Source of the DNA: Albula goreensis
Taxonomy: Eukaryota > Chordata > Actinopteri > Albuliformes > Albulidae
Reading direction: 5' to 3'
DNA length: 64,000 nt
Assembly: GCA_022829145.1 (NCBI GenBank)
Contig: CM040745.1
Coordinates: 28,929,906-28,993,905 of the forward strand
Shown piece after piece: positions 10,553-22,263 of the stretch. Below the pieces are notes generated by a model, which saw nothing but the letters and a program-made list of their open reading frames with translations, did not search any database and was not told where the DNA came from. The stretch's first letter is position 1; every line of letters starts with the position of its first letter. A program made the translations under genes and the position numbers.

Positions 10553-13500
10553 AAATAATGAAGACAGTCTCACTTTGAGACTGGGGATTTTTTTTAATTT
10601 AAAAAGCAGAAGTTCACACATTGGCACAGCCTTCAGTTTAAATCATTTAACATGCATGTAATTGTGTATTTCCACATTCTGAATTCTGAGAAGGAACCCT
10701 CTGTAAATAGACTTGCCTGAGAACAGGATCGATGCCACAGTTTGTGGTGGCCTTGAAATCCAAAATGCTCCGAGTGAAAGCAGCCTGACTGCAGATAAAG
10801 CAGAGTTGTGAAAATCACAGGGACCCTCCATCACCGCGCCACATACGAATGCATCATTTTCCCTGGGGCGTGTTCTGATCTGAGATCAGTGTTCAGACAA
10901 CACTCTCCTCTCCCTGTTCCACAGACTCCAGTTTGAAAGCAATGTTTAGCTGAGTAAATGTGTTCCTCAGAACTCACTATGAAAGTGAACACTCTAGTTT
11001 GGGTGCTCCCCTTTTCACTATTTAGTTTAATGTGGTATTGAAAGGCTGTCTTTCAACAGAGAAACAGCAGTCGATCATAAGAAAAAAAACATTTCAACAT
11101 TTGTTTGACAAATAGCAGTTCTGGAAAGTAAGGGCTGTAAAGTTATGAATTGAATCAAAACCCTAAAGCAATCATGAATGTCAGTGTAATTATTATTCAC
11201 CACATGTACTGTTTAATTGTATTAATCCACAGGGGGCTTTAATACGTCTCTATGGACTAGATTTAAATTATCATTCAGAGGAACTATTCCTCAGTCCCTG
11301 AAAATTAATTACAGTACTCTGAAAAAGGAAATATTTCAAATGGTTGCTAAGTCATTATAAAGGCTTTGATTAATGGTTTAAATGGTCTTTATTTGACCCC
11401 TCTGGGTGAAATACCATTGAAATACAAGACAGGCAGTAACTCTTAACCATTCATGTTACATTAATGACATGTGGCATTCCCTGCAAAGACAGGTTTATAT
11501 TGTTTTGCTGCTGTTTTATAGGGAGCGTTATCAGTACAGAAGCCTGGTATTATTCGGAGCACACATGTATCTCTATTTCAATCAATATCTCCTCCTTAGC
11601 TGTATTCTGAGAAAGGTCACCAGGACCTCAATCTGTACAACAACAGGGCTAAAATAAGCTCTGTACATGTCAGAGTTATGTGTTCAAACCCTTATATGAG
11701 TATTGAAACCATTTCATTGTGATTATTCTTTGTATTGGGATGATAGTACTGTTTACAAACTGAGTAAAAAGCCAATATTTTGCGGTTAGGTTTGTGTCAC
11801 ATTACCCTGATGTAGCTTAAAACTCCTCATATGTATGATTATGTAATATGTACTATAATATTTGATTATGATTATATAATTATATATGGCATGTCCTATT
11901 CTGTTATTTGAAAGGACTGATAAAACAAGGCTAGAACAACATTTATTTAGTTGTTCTTTGGTTGTTTTTCAATATAAACATTTCTCTTGAAGTGTGAAAT
12001 TCCTATGATATTTCCATATTCAAGCAGACTGAATTCACACTCCAGGTACACCTCTCAAGTGTTCAATGTAAAAGTACAATGAATGACAAGTTAATGATTC
12101 CACCACATTCTAATCTCTTAATGGAGATTGCCTGTGAAGAGGAGATGTCTAAGGTTACAAGACACCCACACAAAGTAAACACACATGGAGCTGCTGGCAG
12201 TGAAAGTTATTGTAAGTGATTAAAACAGACTGCAAACTTTACAATCCTTTTTCTCAAAGCCACTTCTTAGTGATGTTCCAGGGTTATCAGGGTGTCAATT
12301 ATTGACTGTTGCTGTCAGTGGATTTTCTTTAACAAGGGTAGAACAAGTCACATACTGTTATGCAGTTGTAATACACGTCTTATAAAACAATAGTTATGTT
12401 GTTTGCAGATTTATTACATGAACCTCTATCTGTTAAAATACAAAACGGAGATTTAAAGAATTAAAACTGTGGTTATGAATGAGCAATGGTGTTGTAACAA
12501 AGTGTTGCTTTAAAACAAACTGTTATTATTTAGAATAATATTACACATACCAACAATAATGACTGCCCCAAGTGTAGACTACAGCAAATGTAAAACATGT
12601 AATGATGTCTGAGTATATCGTGATATAGTGCTATATTTCTGTTTACTGTAAAATGTTACACCTCCTCCATGATTTTATTGGCATTTCAAACTTTTCCGCA
12701 CCATAGTTTTGAAACTGAAATATAATACAAATAAATATAATGGACTTAGAGCACATTATGTTCAACATAAACCTTCTAGAGTAGTTTAAATGCAATTCCA
12801 TAGAAAATATTTCATGAAAATGACAGAAATTTTCCTTTCATGACTCACATATACAGAATTTAGTTGGAACAAAGCAAGAGGTTTGCTGTGCAAACACTAC
12901 TTCTTTTGTAAAAAAAGCGACTTATCATAAACATAGTCCCTAGCTTTTTGACCGTTTACACCGCCTAAAGAACATTTTCACTCTTCATGGTAAGATTTCT
13001 GAGATGATGGCAATCTGCTGTTTAGTAACAGAAATGTGCCCTCCTGAGATATCAACAGTATTACTGAGTCACTGTGGGGAAGTCAGAAGTGTTTGGTTCA
13101 CTTTGTGTTAAATTTCTCCTAATATATAGTATTTACAATGTAATTTAATAGATATTATGGTCAAATTGTGTACCTCTTAATGTTTTTTTTATTAAATGTA
13201 AAAAAAAGTCTACAGTTTCTGTACAAAACTTCTGGAGCTCATTATTGTCTCTATAATAAATGTAGTGCTTAAAAGACTAAATTGGTGAAGTTTTTTTCCT
13301 TACTCTGTCTCTTCCCATTTATCCTGTGGGAAAAGTTGTTGTGGTCTGTATTTTTTGTTCTTAGTGTTTAATGGGGAGCTGAATCACAGATGAGTGGCAG
13401 ACCCATTGGGGAGCAGACTAGGCATTCTGACGTGATACAAGACAGTGAAATCAGTACGGGAGCAGGAGCGCAAATGTGCTGCGACAGTGCATGCCTTGCA

Positions 13501-15609
13501 GGAGAGGTATAAAAGCTATCCATTTAACCTGCATTTTTTCCCTCTTGAAGAAACTCACGATGTGAAGTCTGTTTTCGTTTGGTAACTTTAATTTTCCCTG
13601 GTCTCTGAAGTGTTTTTTTATGTTTGTTTTCAATGAAACTCGGGCTCACAGTAAACATGAACAAAGCTAGCTGCGGACAGCACTCCTTTTCACTTCTCGC
13701 TTCTTCCCCCTTCTTTACAGCTACGTGTATTTTTTTAATTGTACTTCCCGTGTCAACATAAACCAGGAAAGAAAAAAACAAAATAAACATATCTTTTACA
13801 ATTTATTTTTTTAACATCAATTGTACCCATTACCATACTAAATATATATTTCAACGGAAAAAAAAAAACAATATAAATAAATTAATGTCTCTTTTTTTGT
13901 GTCTCAACTACACATGGTTTACTGAAACCAATTGTTGTTCACAACACATTGCAAGCGTGCAAGATCAGCTGGCCACTGGGTGCGATGCTGAGGGTGAGAA
14001 AGTTTTTGATAAATGACTGTTTGAGTGAACGCGTGTTACAGTCCTGGCTGTTTCTGAGCGGAAAAGCACAGACTCAACAAAGAGCAAAGACCCAACACCT
14101 TCGTCTGGTTGACAGGACAGGACAGGCCTCGTTTTGTTTTGGGTTTCTCTCGCTGGCTGGTGGCCCCAGGTGAAGCCTCTTTCTCATGCTCATTTTTCAT
14201 TACCTCTATGGTCGCAGTTCCAGGAATTAAGAGGTGGAATCCCTATGGAGGCTTTTACCCATGTGCATCTGTCACTTCACAAAGTAGTGGCTAAATGTGT
14301 GTTACTTGCTTTACTGTGGTTCATTAAATATATGCAAATGCCTGTGTCCCTGACCACATGCCTAGGTGGGGATACTGCATTGAATATCACTGTGTGGGTG
14401 TGCAGTGTAGACACTTAAATGTGGAGGACGCTCGTGGATCAAATGGGTCCTTTGGCAGAGGACAGCCAGCAGGAGGAGCAGGGCACCTGGGAACATCTGG
14501 CATGGAAACCAGTGTGGATCATCACATTAGTCATTACTGTTAATAGCTACAGATGAACTGTGATTATTTATCTCGACTGAGACTTGCCTAAGTGTAACCT
14601 ACCATGGGAGTGAGTGAATCCCATTTACATTACCACACAAGGAGTCTGATCATTGAAGTGCCTGAAAATAAATACATACATGAAATTAGAACAATATATA
14701 CATTGTTTAATACAACCAGAACCATAACTATATACATGCGTGTACACATATTACTGCCCCCTGCTGGTCCATCACTGTCAGTAGAAACTCTTTTTTTCAC
14801 AGGTCTCTCAAGCATGTACTAACCATGCCCAATAAAGCCCACTGTGCCTGTGTCATCATAGTCAAGACAAGAAAAGTTAGTGGAAGCATCAGTCTCATTC
14901 ATCAACCAGCACCTCACTGATGAAATATGATGAGCTTAGGAACAGTGGGGGCAGAGCTGTACCTGGCTTCCATCAGTACTCAAAAAGACGGGCAAAATGA
15001 AATGAACAGACAGATTGAGCAGGCTGGATTAATAGATAAAACCTGGAATAAGACTCATATTTCAATAAGAGCTCTCCCTGTACTCAGCCTGTCTGCCTGG
15101 AGCAAAGTTGAGGACCTTGAATCCACATCTTGCCTTAATAGACAATGAAAAATATAATTCTGTTCTTTACTAGCACATCTCTTCACTGGATTTCAATCAG
15201 CCTTGTAGCCAGCAACCAGTGACTGCACACTCCTGCTCTTTCCCCTGGGCACAGACCCTATTTCAACTTGTGAAAAAAAGTATTAAACGTATAGAACTTG
15301 TTTTTAATAGACTCCATCTGATAGCAAAGACCCAAGGCCAATGTCTAGCAGATTTTATTGTGATGGCAGAAGAATAATTCAGTCCCTCTCAGAGCATGGA
15401 TAGTCTCAAAGATTCCTTGATATGGATCTACCTGCTTTTGTGTTTCCTCCCAATTTGTGAAAGACGTGATTGCAACAGAATATATTCAGACAAATAATAG
15501 AGTAAGACAAAATATATCATTGTGTATCTATAGTCACTTTACATTATTAGTACTACTGTTGCTCTTCTTCTTATCTGTTGTTTGTTGCCTAATTATGGAT
15601 AGTGCTAGT
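10553..15609. other. Long unique non-coding stretch
   Basis: AT-rich, with no repeat family or gene I can support. Isolated motifs: a TATAAAAG at about 13508 without other promoter signs, and an octamer ATGCAAAT at about 14333. The open frames at 14109-14543 overlap in several frames and lack consistent codon bias. Confidence 0.45.
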
Positions 15610-15709
15610 TGTGCTAATTGTTTACTGAACCAAAAGAATAAACAGGCTTCCTTCTGATATGAACCATTTTAAGGTGCTGAATCCAAAAAAAAAAAGAATT
15701 GATGATAAA

Positions 15710-15832
15710 TAGAACGAATTGGACAGCACTTGCAGCGCGCTGAAGAAGACCATTGAGCCGAAACGCATCTGTGCTGCTGTGTGAGACTTCTCCATTAAAT
15801 TTTATTCAGCAACTGCTGTCCAATTCGTTCTA
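15710..15832 (+). repeat. Inverted-repeat element with hammerhead-ribozyme-like core
   Basis: Perfect 19-bp inverted repeats, tagaacgaattggacagca (15710-15728) and its complement (15814-15832), extend inward to 24 bp with one mismatch. Inside are ctgaaga (15740-15746) and gaaac (15760-15764), 13 nt apart, in the order and spacing of the conserved CUGANGA and GAAA boxes of a hammerhead ribozyme. The phrase gagccgaaacg resembles that seen in Penelope-like element terminal repeats, which are known to carry hammerheads. Stem II here (agacc/gagcc) pairs poorly and no clear GUH cleavage site and stem III were found, so it is at best decayed. A 14-bp direct repeat (15614-15627 and 15830-15843) may mark an insertion duplication. 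Confidence 0.5.
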
Positions 15833-15843
15833 ATTGTTTACTG

Positions 15844-17215
15844 CCATTTATTAATTGATCATGAACTAAATAACAATACATTTGACCAGACATGCATGCA
15901 TACTGATGGCCAAAATTGTTTGGTGTCATGGATGAAATTCTGAGTTTTTCCTAAAAAAGTATTTAGACATAAATTAGCCAGCAAGCTGATTAATTCTGCT
16001 AAAATTGGACAGAAGAAGTAATCAGTGGAGGTTTGCAACAGGTGTTGTGCACTGTAACTCTCTGACTGGTGGTTCATCAAGCCACAAAAGGGACCAACAA
16101 GGGCTCAGTAGTGTTCAAAATGATGTTATTGATTAAATAAAAGTTTTAGTCTAATAGAGGTTGCCTTTGTGTAAAAAAGTAGTGAACATAACAAAGACTT
16201 AAATTATTTTGCTACAGTATATCCAGATTCAGACTTCTAGTTTCCATTTTCAATCCAAGACCTTTTTATACCCATTCCCTGGAATTCATGATTTCCAAAA
16301 CACTCCAGTGGCAATATTTTAGGGTTATGTGTGAGTGAAATATGTGTACTAGAAGGACTGTTCTTTCAATAGCAGCTTTTTCTCTAAATTTGAACGTGCA
16401 TTAGTATAACTGCAAGAATACTCCGAAATAGTGTAGTGTAATAGAGGAACTCCACAGGCTGCTGCTCATCATGCTGAAAATACTGGGCTGCAAAGTGCCA
16501 CCTGGGGTGGTCAGGCCTGAGAGGGCGTGTTTTATTTGGCAGGATTGTCCTCGTCTCATGATGCATTAGCTGGCTCTCTCACTGATTGGGTGCATCATAT
16601 ACTGTGCCTTCTCTTACAAAATGACTGTGCTTCTGTGTTGGTGGGTTTCAGTGCGAAGGGTAACAGCAGCTGTTGCATGCAAGTTGCAGGGATGACACTG
16701 TCCTACAAATTCGTAAGAGCATTTCAAGTTAAGTAAAAGTAAGTGAAGGATAACACGTACAAAACAACCGATTGACATGCCCTTTTATAAACAAGCCACT
16801 ATTAAATTAGGACATTCAATGCTCAATATAAACTGTTCTTAGTTTCCCATGCACATACATGCAACTTACCAACATCCCAAAAAGTGTAAATAAATAAATA
16901 AAAACATAATGTTCATCTGTCTTTACTATTAATAGTGAATTTATTTATTTCTATTTTTAAAGTGCATCTTCAGGACAAGTACACATTTTGGTGACAAATT
17001 GCCAACAAGCAGAGAAGGCTCTCTAGATCTACAGATGTGGCCTGGATCTTAGCGAGAGCCACAAACAGATGCTGAAGAAGGTTTGATCTCTCTTCAGGGA
17101 CTTCAAACTGAGCAAACTCCTTAGTCAAAGAAATATATAAAGTTTCAAAACATAGCATCTTTTTATTAACTGTACACACACATTAAATCTGCAACTGAAG
17201 TGCCTAGAGTTTTCA
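15844..17215. other. AT-rich non-coding stretch
   Basis: No gene or repeat family recognised. Confidence 0.45.
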
Positions 17216-17276
17216 ACACACACACATGCACACCGCCACACACGCGCGCACACACACACACACATGCACACACCCC
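17216..17276. repeat. Imperfect CA microsatellite
   Basis: CA-rich tract broken by tgc, gcc and cgcgcg steps. The interruptions suggest an older tract than the pure ones nearby. Confidence 0.9.
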
Positions 17277-17904
17277 ACATGTACAGAACAAGATGAGTGA
17301 AAGGAAGTGTTAACATGTCATAAATACGACCAAATGGTATGCAAGTGTGCTGAAATAATTTACATATATTCATTATGTACATTGCATATATACATATATA
17401 ATACAATTTCAGCTGTGCAAACCTAAATGTCATGGACTGACCGGACAACCAAAAATGTATGTATGTCCCCATATGATTACCTCAATGTCAGTGTGAAATT
17501 ATTCCTGTGCGCCAACAAAATGAATCTACAATTTTTTTTTCCACAAAAATAATTTAATTCCATGAATGCCCAATCCTCTTACACAATGATTCAAACTCCA
17601 GAGTGGAGCATTCATTAATCACATGGTCTTCTATGCCAGCTGACGAGGTTACTGTCATATAGGAGTAGATACGCAAATAGTAGTTTATATATGATTCCCA
17701 GTTCTTTTTTTAAATCATTTTCTAAACAGTCCATACTTCTCAAATTCTCACCTTTGTGAAGCAACACTGATCTCAGGCTTTACACTTCAGTTGGATTTAT
17801 TGATGATGCCATGTACAAATATTATTCAAAATACAAAAATGATATTTGATCAAAGAAAACATCCATATTCAAAATAAAATGAAACATCACATGCACAGTG
17901 GCCA

Positions 17905-17915
17905 TGTGTGTGTGT

Positions 17916-17954
<39 letters not shown>
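17905..17954. repeat. TG microsatellite
   Basis: TG repeats with one extra G (tgtgtggtgt) near the start. Continues to 17954. Confidence 0.95.
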
Positions 17955-17955
<1 letters not shown>

Positions 17956-18338
17956 CATGTTTTTAATGTGGGAGGTGGGGATGGGATGATTTGGAAAACA
18001 TGACAGTATTGCAGAAGGGAAGTTGCTGAGTCATTGTTTGTGAGCGAATTTTATGGAAATGTTCAGTTTAATTGAAACAAATTAATACAACAGGGCTTAC
18101 TGCAAAGAGAAAGGGGGTTTCAAAGTGTACAAATTCCCAGCCAAGCTAATAATTCCCCTGTGATTCATGTGGTTACACCTGAAGCTGATATGTGGTGATT
18201 GTTCTGGCAATGTGCAATCAAAATAAACTACCCTGAGCTGTGCAGTTGTTTGAAAATAAGCTATTTCAGGGTGCTAACTTGGCTAGGCACTATGTCATGG
18301 TTTATTTTCATACAAAGCTTACCATGATTTATTCCCTC

Positions 18339-18340
<2 letters not shown>

Positions 18341-18417
<77 letters not shown>
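18341..18417. repeat. (GT)38 microsatellite
   Basis: Uninterrupted GT dinucleotides, 77 bp. The cysteine-valine open frames across it are artefacts. Confidence 0.98.
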
Positions 18418-18418
<1 letters not shown>

Positions 18419-19043
18419 ACATGTCAGCAAAAAGTCTGGCATTTGTCCTTGAGAATTGTTATCTTTATACAATTCAGACAAGAATACTGCATCATTAAAC
18501 CAAGATTAATGCAAAGCCTTGAAAGACACTGTTGCCTTCTTTATTTTTCAAAGTTATGCCAAACATTAATTTATCTAAGTATGGCATTGCAATTTACATG
18601 GATAATCATCCTTGTAATGTTTTATGTTGTTTCACAACTACTATCTTTGGCCTGTCTTGTTTAAAACTGTTTGGAAGCAGAGCTATTTTATATATAATCA
18701 TTAAGTAGACATAATGAAAAGAGATTTGAATGAGATAGAAATAATAGGCTGAGAGATTTTGAAGGTCTGTCCTTATAAATATACATGAATGAGTAATCTA
18801 ATCACATAATCCATTCCATTATTATATTATGATGACTGTTTATTCAGAAAAATAAACATAACATGATGGTCCAGAAAGTCTTTATGCTCAGTGGAGGCTA
18901 ATGTCAATGCTTCACTGTTTGGTTAACATCTGGGTAAATAACATGTGCTTCATTTCAAATTATTGTTTTATTGCTCAGTTGTGGGGCAGGCAGGATTTTG
19001 TTATAGTTTTGGTAGCATCTGTGTGTTAAGAGAATGAAAGTGA

Positions 19044-19065
19044 TCTCTCTCTCTCTCTCTCTCTC
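19044..19065. repeat. (CT)11 microsatellite
   Basis: Pure CT dinucleotides, next to a ttcag at 19080. Confidence 0.95.
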
Positions 19066-20016
19066 CTCATCACCATTTCAGGTATGTGTTTTATTTCACT
19101 GTTCCATGACTTTCTCACATTTTTCCTCTGCCTGTGTTTATTCACACAGTACAATATATTTATTTTTTATTGAAATTAAAATAAATATGCTGTAACTTGC
19201 AATCTTCTCAGTATGTGAACCATCCGTGGCATGTATTAAGTGAGTTTATTTGTGTACATATTTAAATCTTTGGCAAAGTATTCCATCAAACTGGCTTGTA
19301 CTACACAGAATTGGATGAATACTATATTCACCTTATTGCTGATCATTAATCAAACAGAGACACTGAAACATTGTACATCATTTCATTCAGCTTTATACCA
19401 ACAAATAGTTCATCAAGAAAACACTCTTAATTTTTCTATTCTATAGCAATGCAAGACAAAAACACCTAGTAAAAAAAATCCAAGTCAGGATGACTGTTAT
19501 GCTTAAACAATGTATATCTATTTTTATGTAATGACCGTAGCATAGGTGAGTGGCTGACAGCCAACAGCCTACATACTGTTGGTCCCGATTCAATTTTTCA
19601 CTAAACATGTCATTTTTCACGTTTATATTGCATTTGTTTCACTGAACACTAGTTATGTGAACATGATTCTCCATCATAAACATGTTGGTTATTTTTTCTG
19701 AACATGTTTATTAGAATTAGAGTCTCTTCTAGGGTTCAGGAGCATATGTTGCCTGTTTTTCTTACCAACATTTTCATCCTCCATCCACAATGAGCCAATA
19801 TACAACATTAATTTCCTTTGGCTAGAGTGACATTGTGTGTTATATAAATCTAGGTGAATTATGAAAGCAAAAGTGAATTATGAAAGCAAAGTAATCCATG
19901 ATCAGATCTTGAAGGTTAACTTTTTACCATATAAAACTCTCTTTGCATTACCTCAATGTGGATTTTTGTGGATTTTTTTTTCTTGACTGTGTGATGAAAA
20001 TAGCATTAGCACTTAC

Positions 20017-20052
20017 CTGTGGCTGGATGGCCCCATTTGCAATGAGGACCTG
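20017..20052 (-). CDS. Candidate microexon (33 or 36 nt)
   Basis: On the minus strand all the splice signals are present in order. There is a branch-like ctaac about 24 nt upstream, the pyrimidine tract ttctgttttgtttcccttc, a tandem cagcag acceptor, 33 nt of exon (or 36 if the first AG is used), and a perfect gtaagt donor at 20011-20016. Both lengths are multiples of three. Phase 0 reads (Q)VLIANGAIQPQ; the other phases are also open. The tandem acceptor would add or drop one glutamine, a known NAGNAG pattern. I do not recognise the peptide, so the gene is unnamed. The strength comes from the complete set of splice signals and not from homology. Chance cannot be excluded in 64 kb, but such a full set is uncommon. 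Confidence 0.5.
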
Positions 20053-21039
20053 CTGAAGGGAAACAAAACAGAAGGTTAGGCAACCAGAGACAGAAGAGTA
20101 GGGCTGGCTCCCGGAGTGGAGTGGGAAGCTGAAGTGAGAGTGTTGAACTGCCCTCAGGTAAAGGGAAAGTCAGTAGTATTGTAGTGGAGTGGTGTATGAG
20201 AGCTGATGCCAGCCTTACAGCACAGTGCAACCGGGTTCTGTTCTCTAGTTTTCAGGTACCAATCCATCACCGTTTGGCATGGGTGAGGAAGGATTTTGGC
20301 TGGAGGGGTTTCTGGTAGCATTTTTGACCGAACTGATGTTGTATTGAGGTTTGGTTTTATCTCCATGTGTGACAAGGCCCAGAACAGTTGTGTGGGCTGA
20401 CGCTACACTTGACAGTTTGAATGTTCTCTGTGCTCTTTTTGCATCATTGATAATGAAATATTAAAAAGTTAGATGGGTGCAATTCCTGTAGGAGATAGAA
20501 AAACAGAGTCAGTCATAATCATGTCACTCAGAATATCCAGCATGTTTCTGACTTTTATCATATGGTCATGTGGCATTATGGTTCACTGTGGTGAGAAGTG
20601 GCATCAGACCATGAATGATTGACACCTGTATCTATGGCTTGAGAAATGAAACAAAAGAAGACAGCAGCGTGATTGGCTGTGCATTGGGTCACTGCCTGAG
20701 GAATGACCTCTACCAACAAAATAAAGTGACTGGCCGTCTCAGGTTGTTCTGTTATTTCCGCTATGACCAGAACAAAGCATATTGAGACAGCTGTCCTGCG
20801 CAGCAACACCTTAGAGGTGTCAGAATGGTGTATTAGGTTGCTGTTAGGAAGGTTTATACCAGCTGATCAAGAATTTAACAGAATATTCAGAGGCAAGACA
20901 CTATCCTTCTGCTAGAGGGGTACACTGAGACTGGGATAAAACATGGTTCATTGTACATTTATGACATAGACTGAGACAGCTTTGATTTTGAGAACTCAGA
21001 ACAGACATCCAGCTGACATACAATTGTGTATCACACACA

Positions 21040-21235
21040 CTCCTGCTGAGTGGCTCAAGTTAAGCAGGTGCATTCTGATCTAGTATTTGGATGAGAGACC
21101 CCCTGGGACAACTAAGGTTCTGCTCAAAGCAGTGCCAGTGACCCATTAGGGAAAAAAAAAAAAATCAAAGAAAACAATGACCTAGGGTGGGGGGATGGGG
21201 ACACTGCACAGTGGGATACTTCATAAAAGTCTGGA
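21040..21235 (+). mobile_element. 5S rRNA-derived SINE (SINE3-like), decayed
   Basis: Positions 21052-21125 follow the internal promoter half of 5S rRNA: gttaagcaggtg (A-box region), then tagtatttggatgagagacc (C-box region) and ctgggacaactaaggtt. Downstream lie an A-rich run and atggggacactgcacagtg, which resemble the body of a widespread fish 5S-like SINE. A plain 5S pseudogene would not have this second part. The 5' end of the 5S-like head is eroded. The copy is old and unlikely to be transcribed. Confidence 0.6.
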
Positions 21236-22210
21236 CTCAGTGGGCATATTAAACCCTCACTGCTGAATACGAGCATCATTAAGAATAACTGTTTTTTAGG
21301 AAAAATATATTATTAATAATTCATTTTCAAATTGTTATGAGAACAAAAATAGTTTTTAGTAATTTAATCTTAAATTCATTTAAAAATTAGATTAGTATGA
21401 CATGAAAATGAAATGTACAGAATAATTGTTTTTTTTTTCTCTTCAGCATATCCCATAATCATATGTATAAAAGTATGAATAATTATCAAACTGTCAATTA
21501 ATCAATTTCACAAATGGAAGTCTGTAACTTGTAGTGAGGTTTGGTCAAACTGAATTTAAAAGATTCAGTTACTCTGAATTCATACAGTTAGCAGAGCCCA
21601 GTTTAATTGAATAATATGAGAACACTGCATAGAGAGGAATGCAGACTTCAGTGACGTGCCACTTAAGTGAACCTTCTGTATAAATAAAGTTTCTGAGAGT
21701 CTGTTTCCTCTACATGCTCCCATAGCTTGCCTGCTGAACATGGAAGCTGTACATTTTATTATGGAGTTTGCTGAAACCAGGGCATACCATTATTTTTCCA
21801 CTTAAGAGCATCTCCACTTTACACTGAATTCAGTTTTTTCTCTGTAACATTTTCGTGCTTCAAGTAGTGGTAGATGTCAGTACTGGTATTTGTAAATATG
21901 ATCAATATTGTAATCTTACCAAACTATGGTCAGCTAACTGGACTGTCTTAAAGCACTGATGTAAACATGTTTAAAAGTGTGAAGCTTTTCATTGGTAAAT
22001 TAAGAAAAAATTCTTTAAAAAAATCTCTACTATTATATAGTTCTAAAAATTTTCTTGTCTTTAACTGAATGCCGTTTCATTTTCACCAAAACCCTGCCAT
22101 GATCTGCATCAGATGGTTTTTGTGTTGTTCCCAGTGTTGCTGGGACCTTGTGCTCTGATGACTTCATTTTCCATAACTGAATAACTGTCAAGTAACACTG
22201 TAACTTGTGG

Positions 22211-22212
<2 letters not shown>
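21236..22212. other. AT-rich non-coding stretch
   Basis: No gene or further repeat recognised. Confidence 0.45.

Positions 22213-22261
<49 letters not shown>
22213..22261. repeat. (TC)24 microsatellite
   Basis: Pure TC dinucleotides. The minus-strand RE/ER open frames are repeat artefacts. Confidence 0.98.

Positions 22262-22263
<2 letters not shown>

Noticed and set aside
13440-13560. TATAAAAG with a possible promoter layout.
   Set aside because: An isolated TATA-like octamer in AT-rich DNA without a downstream gene.
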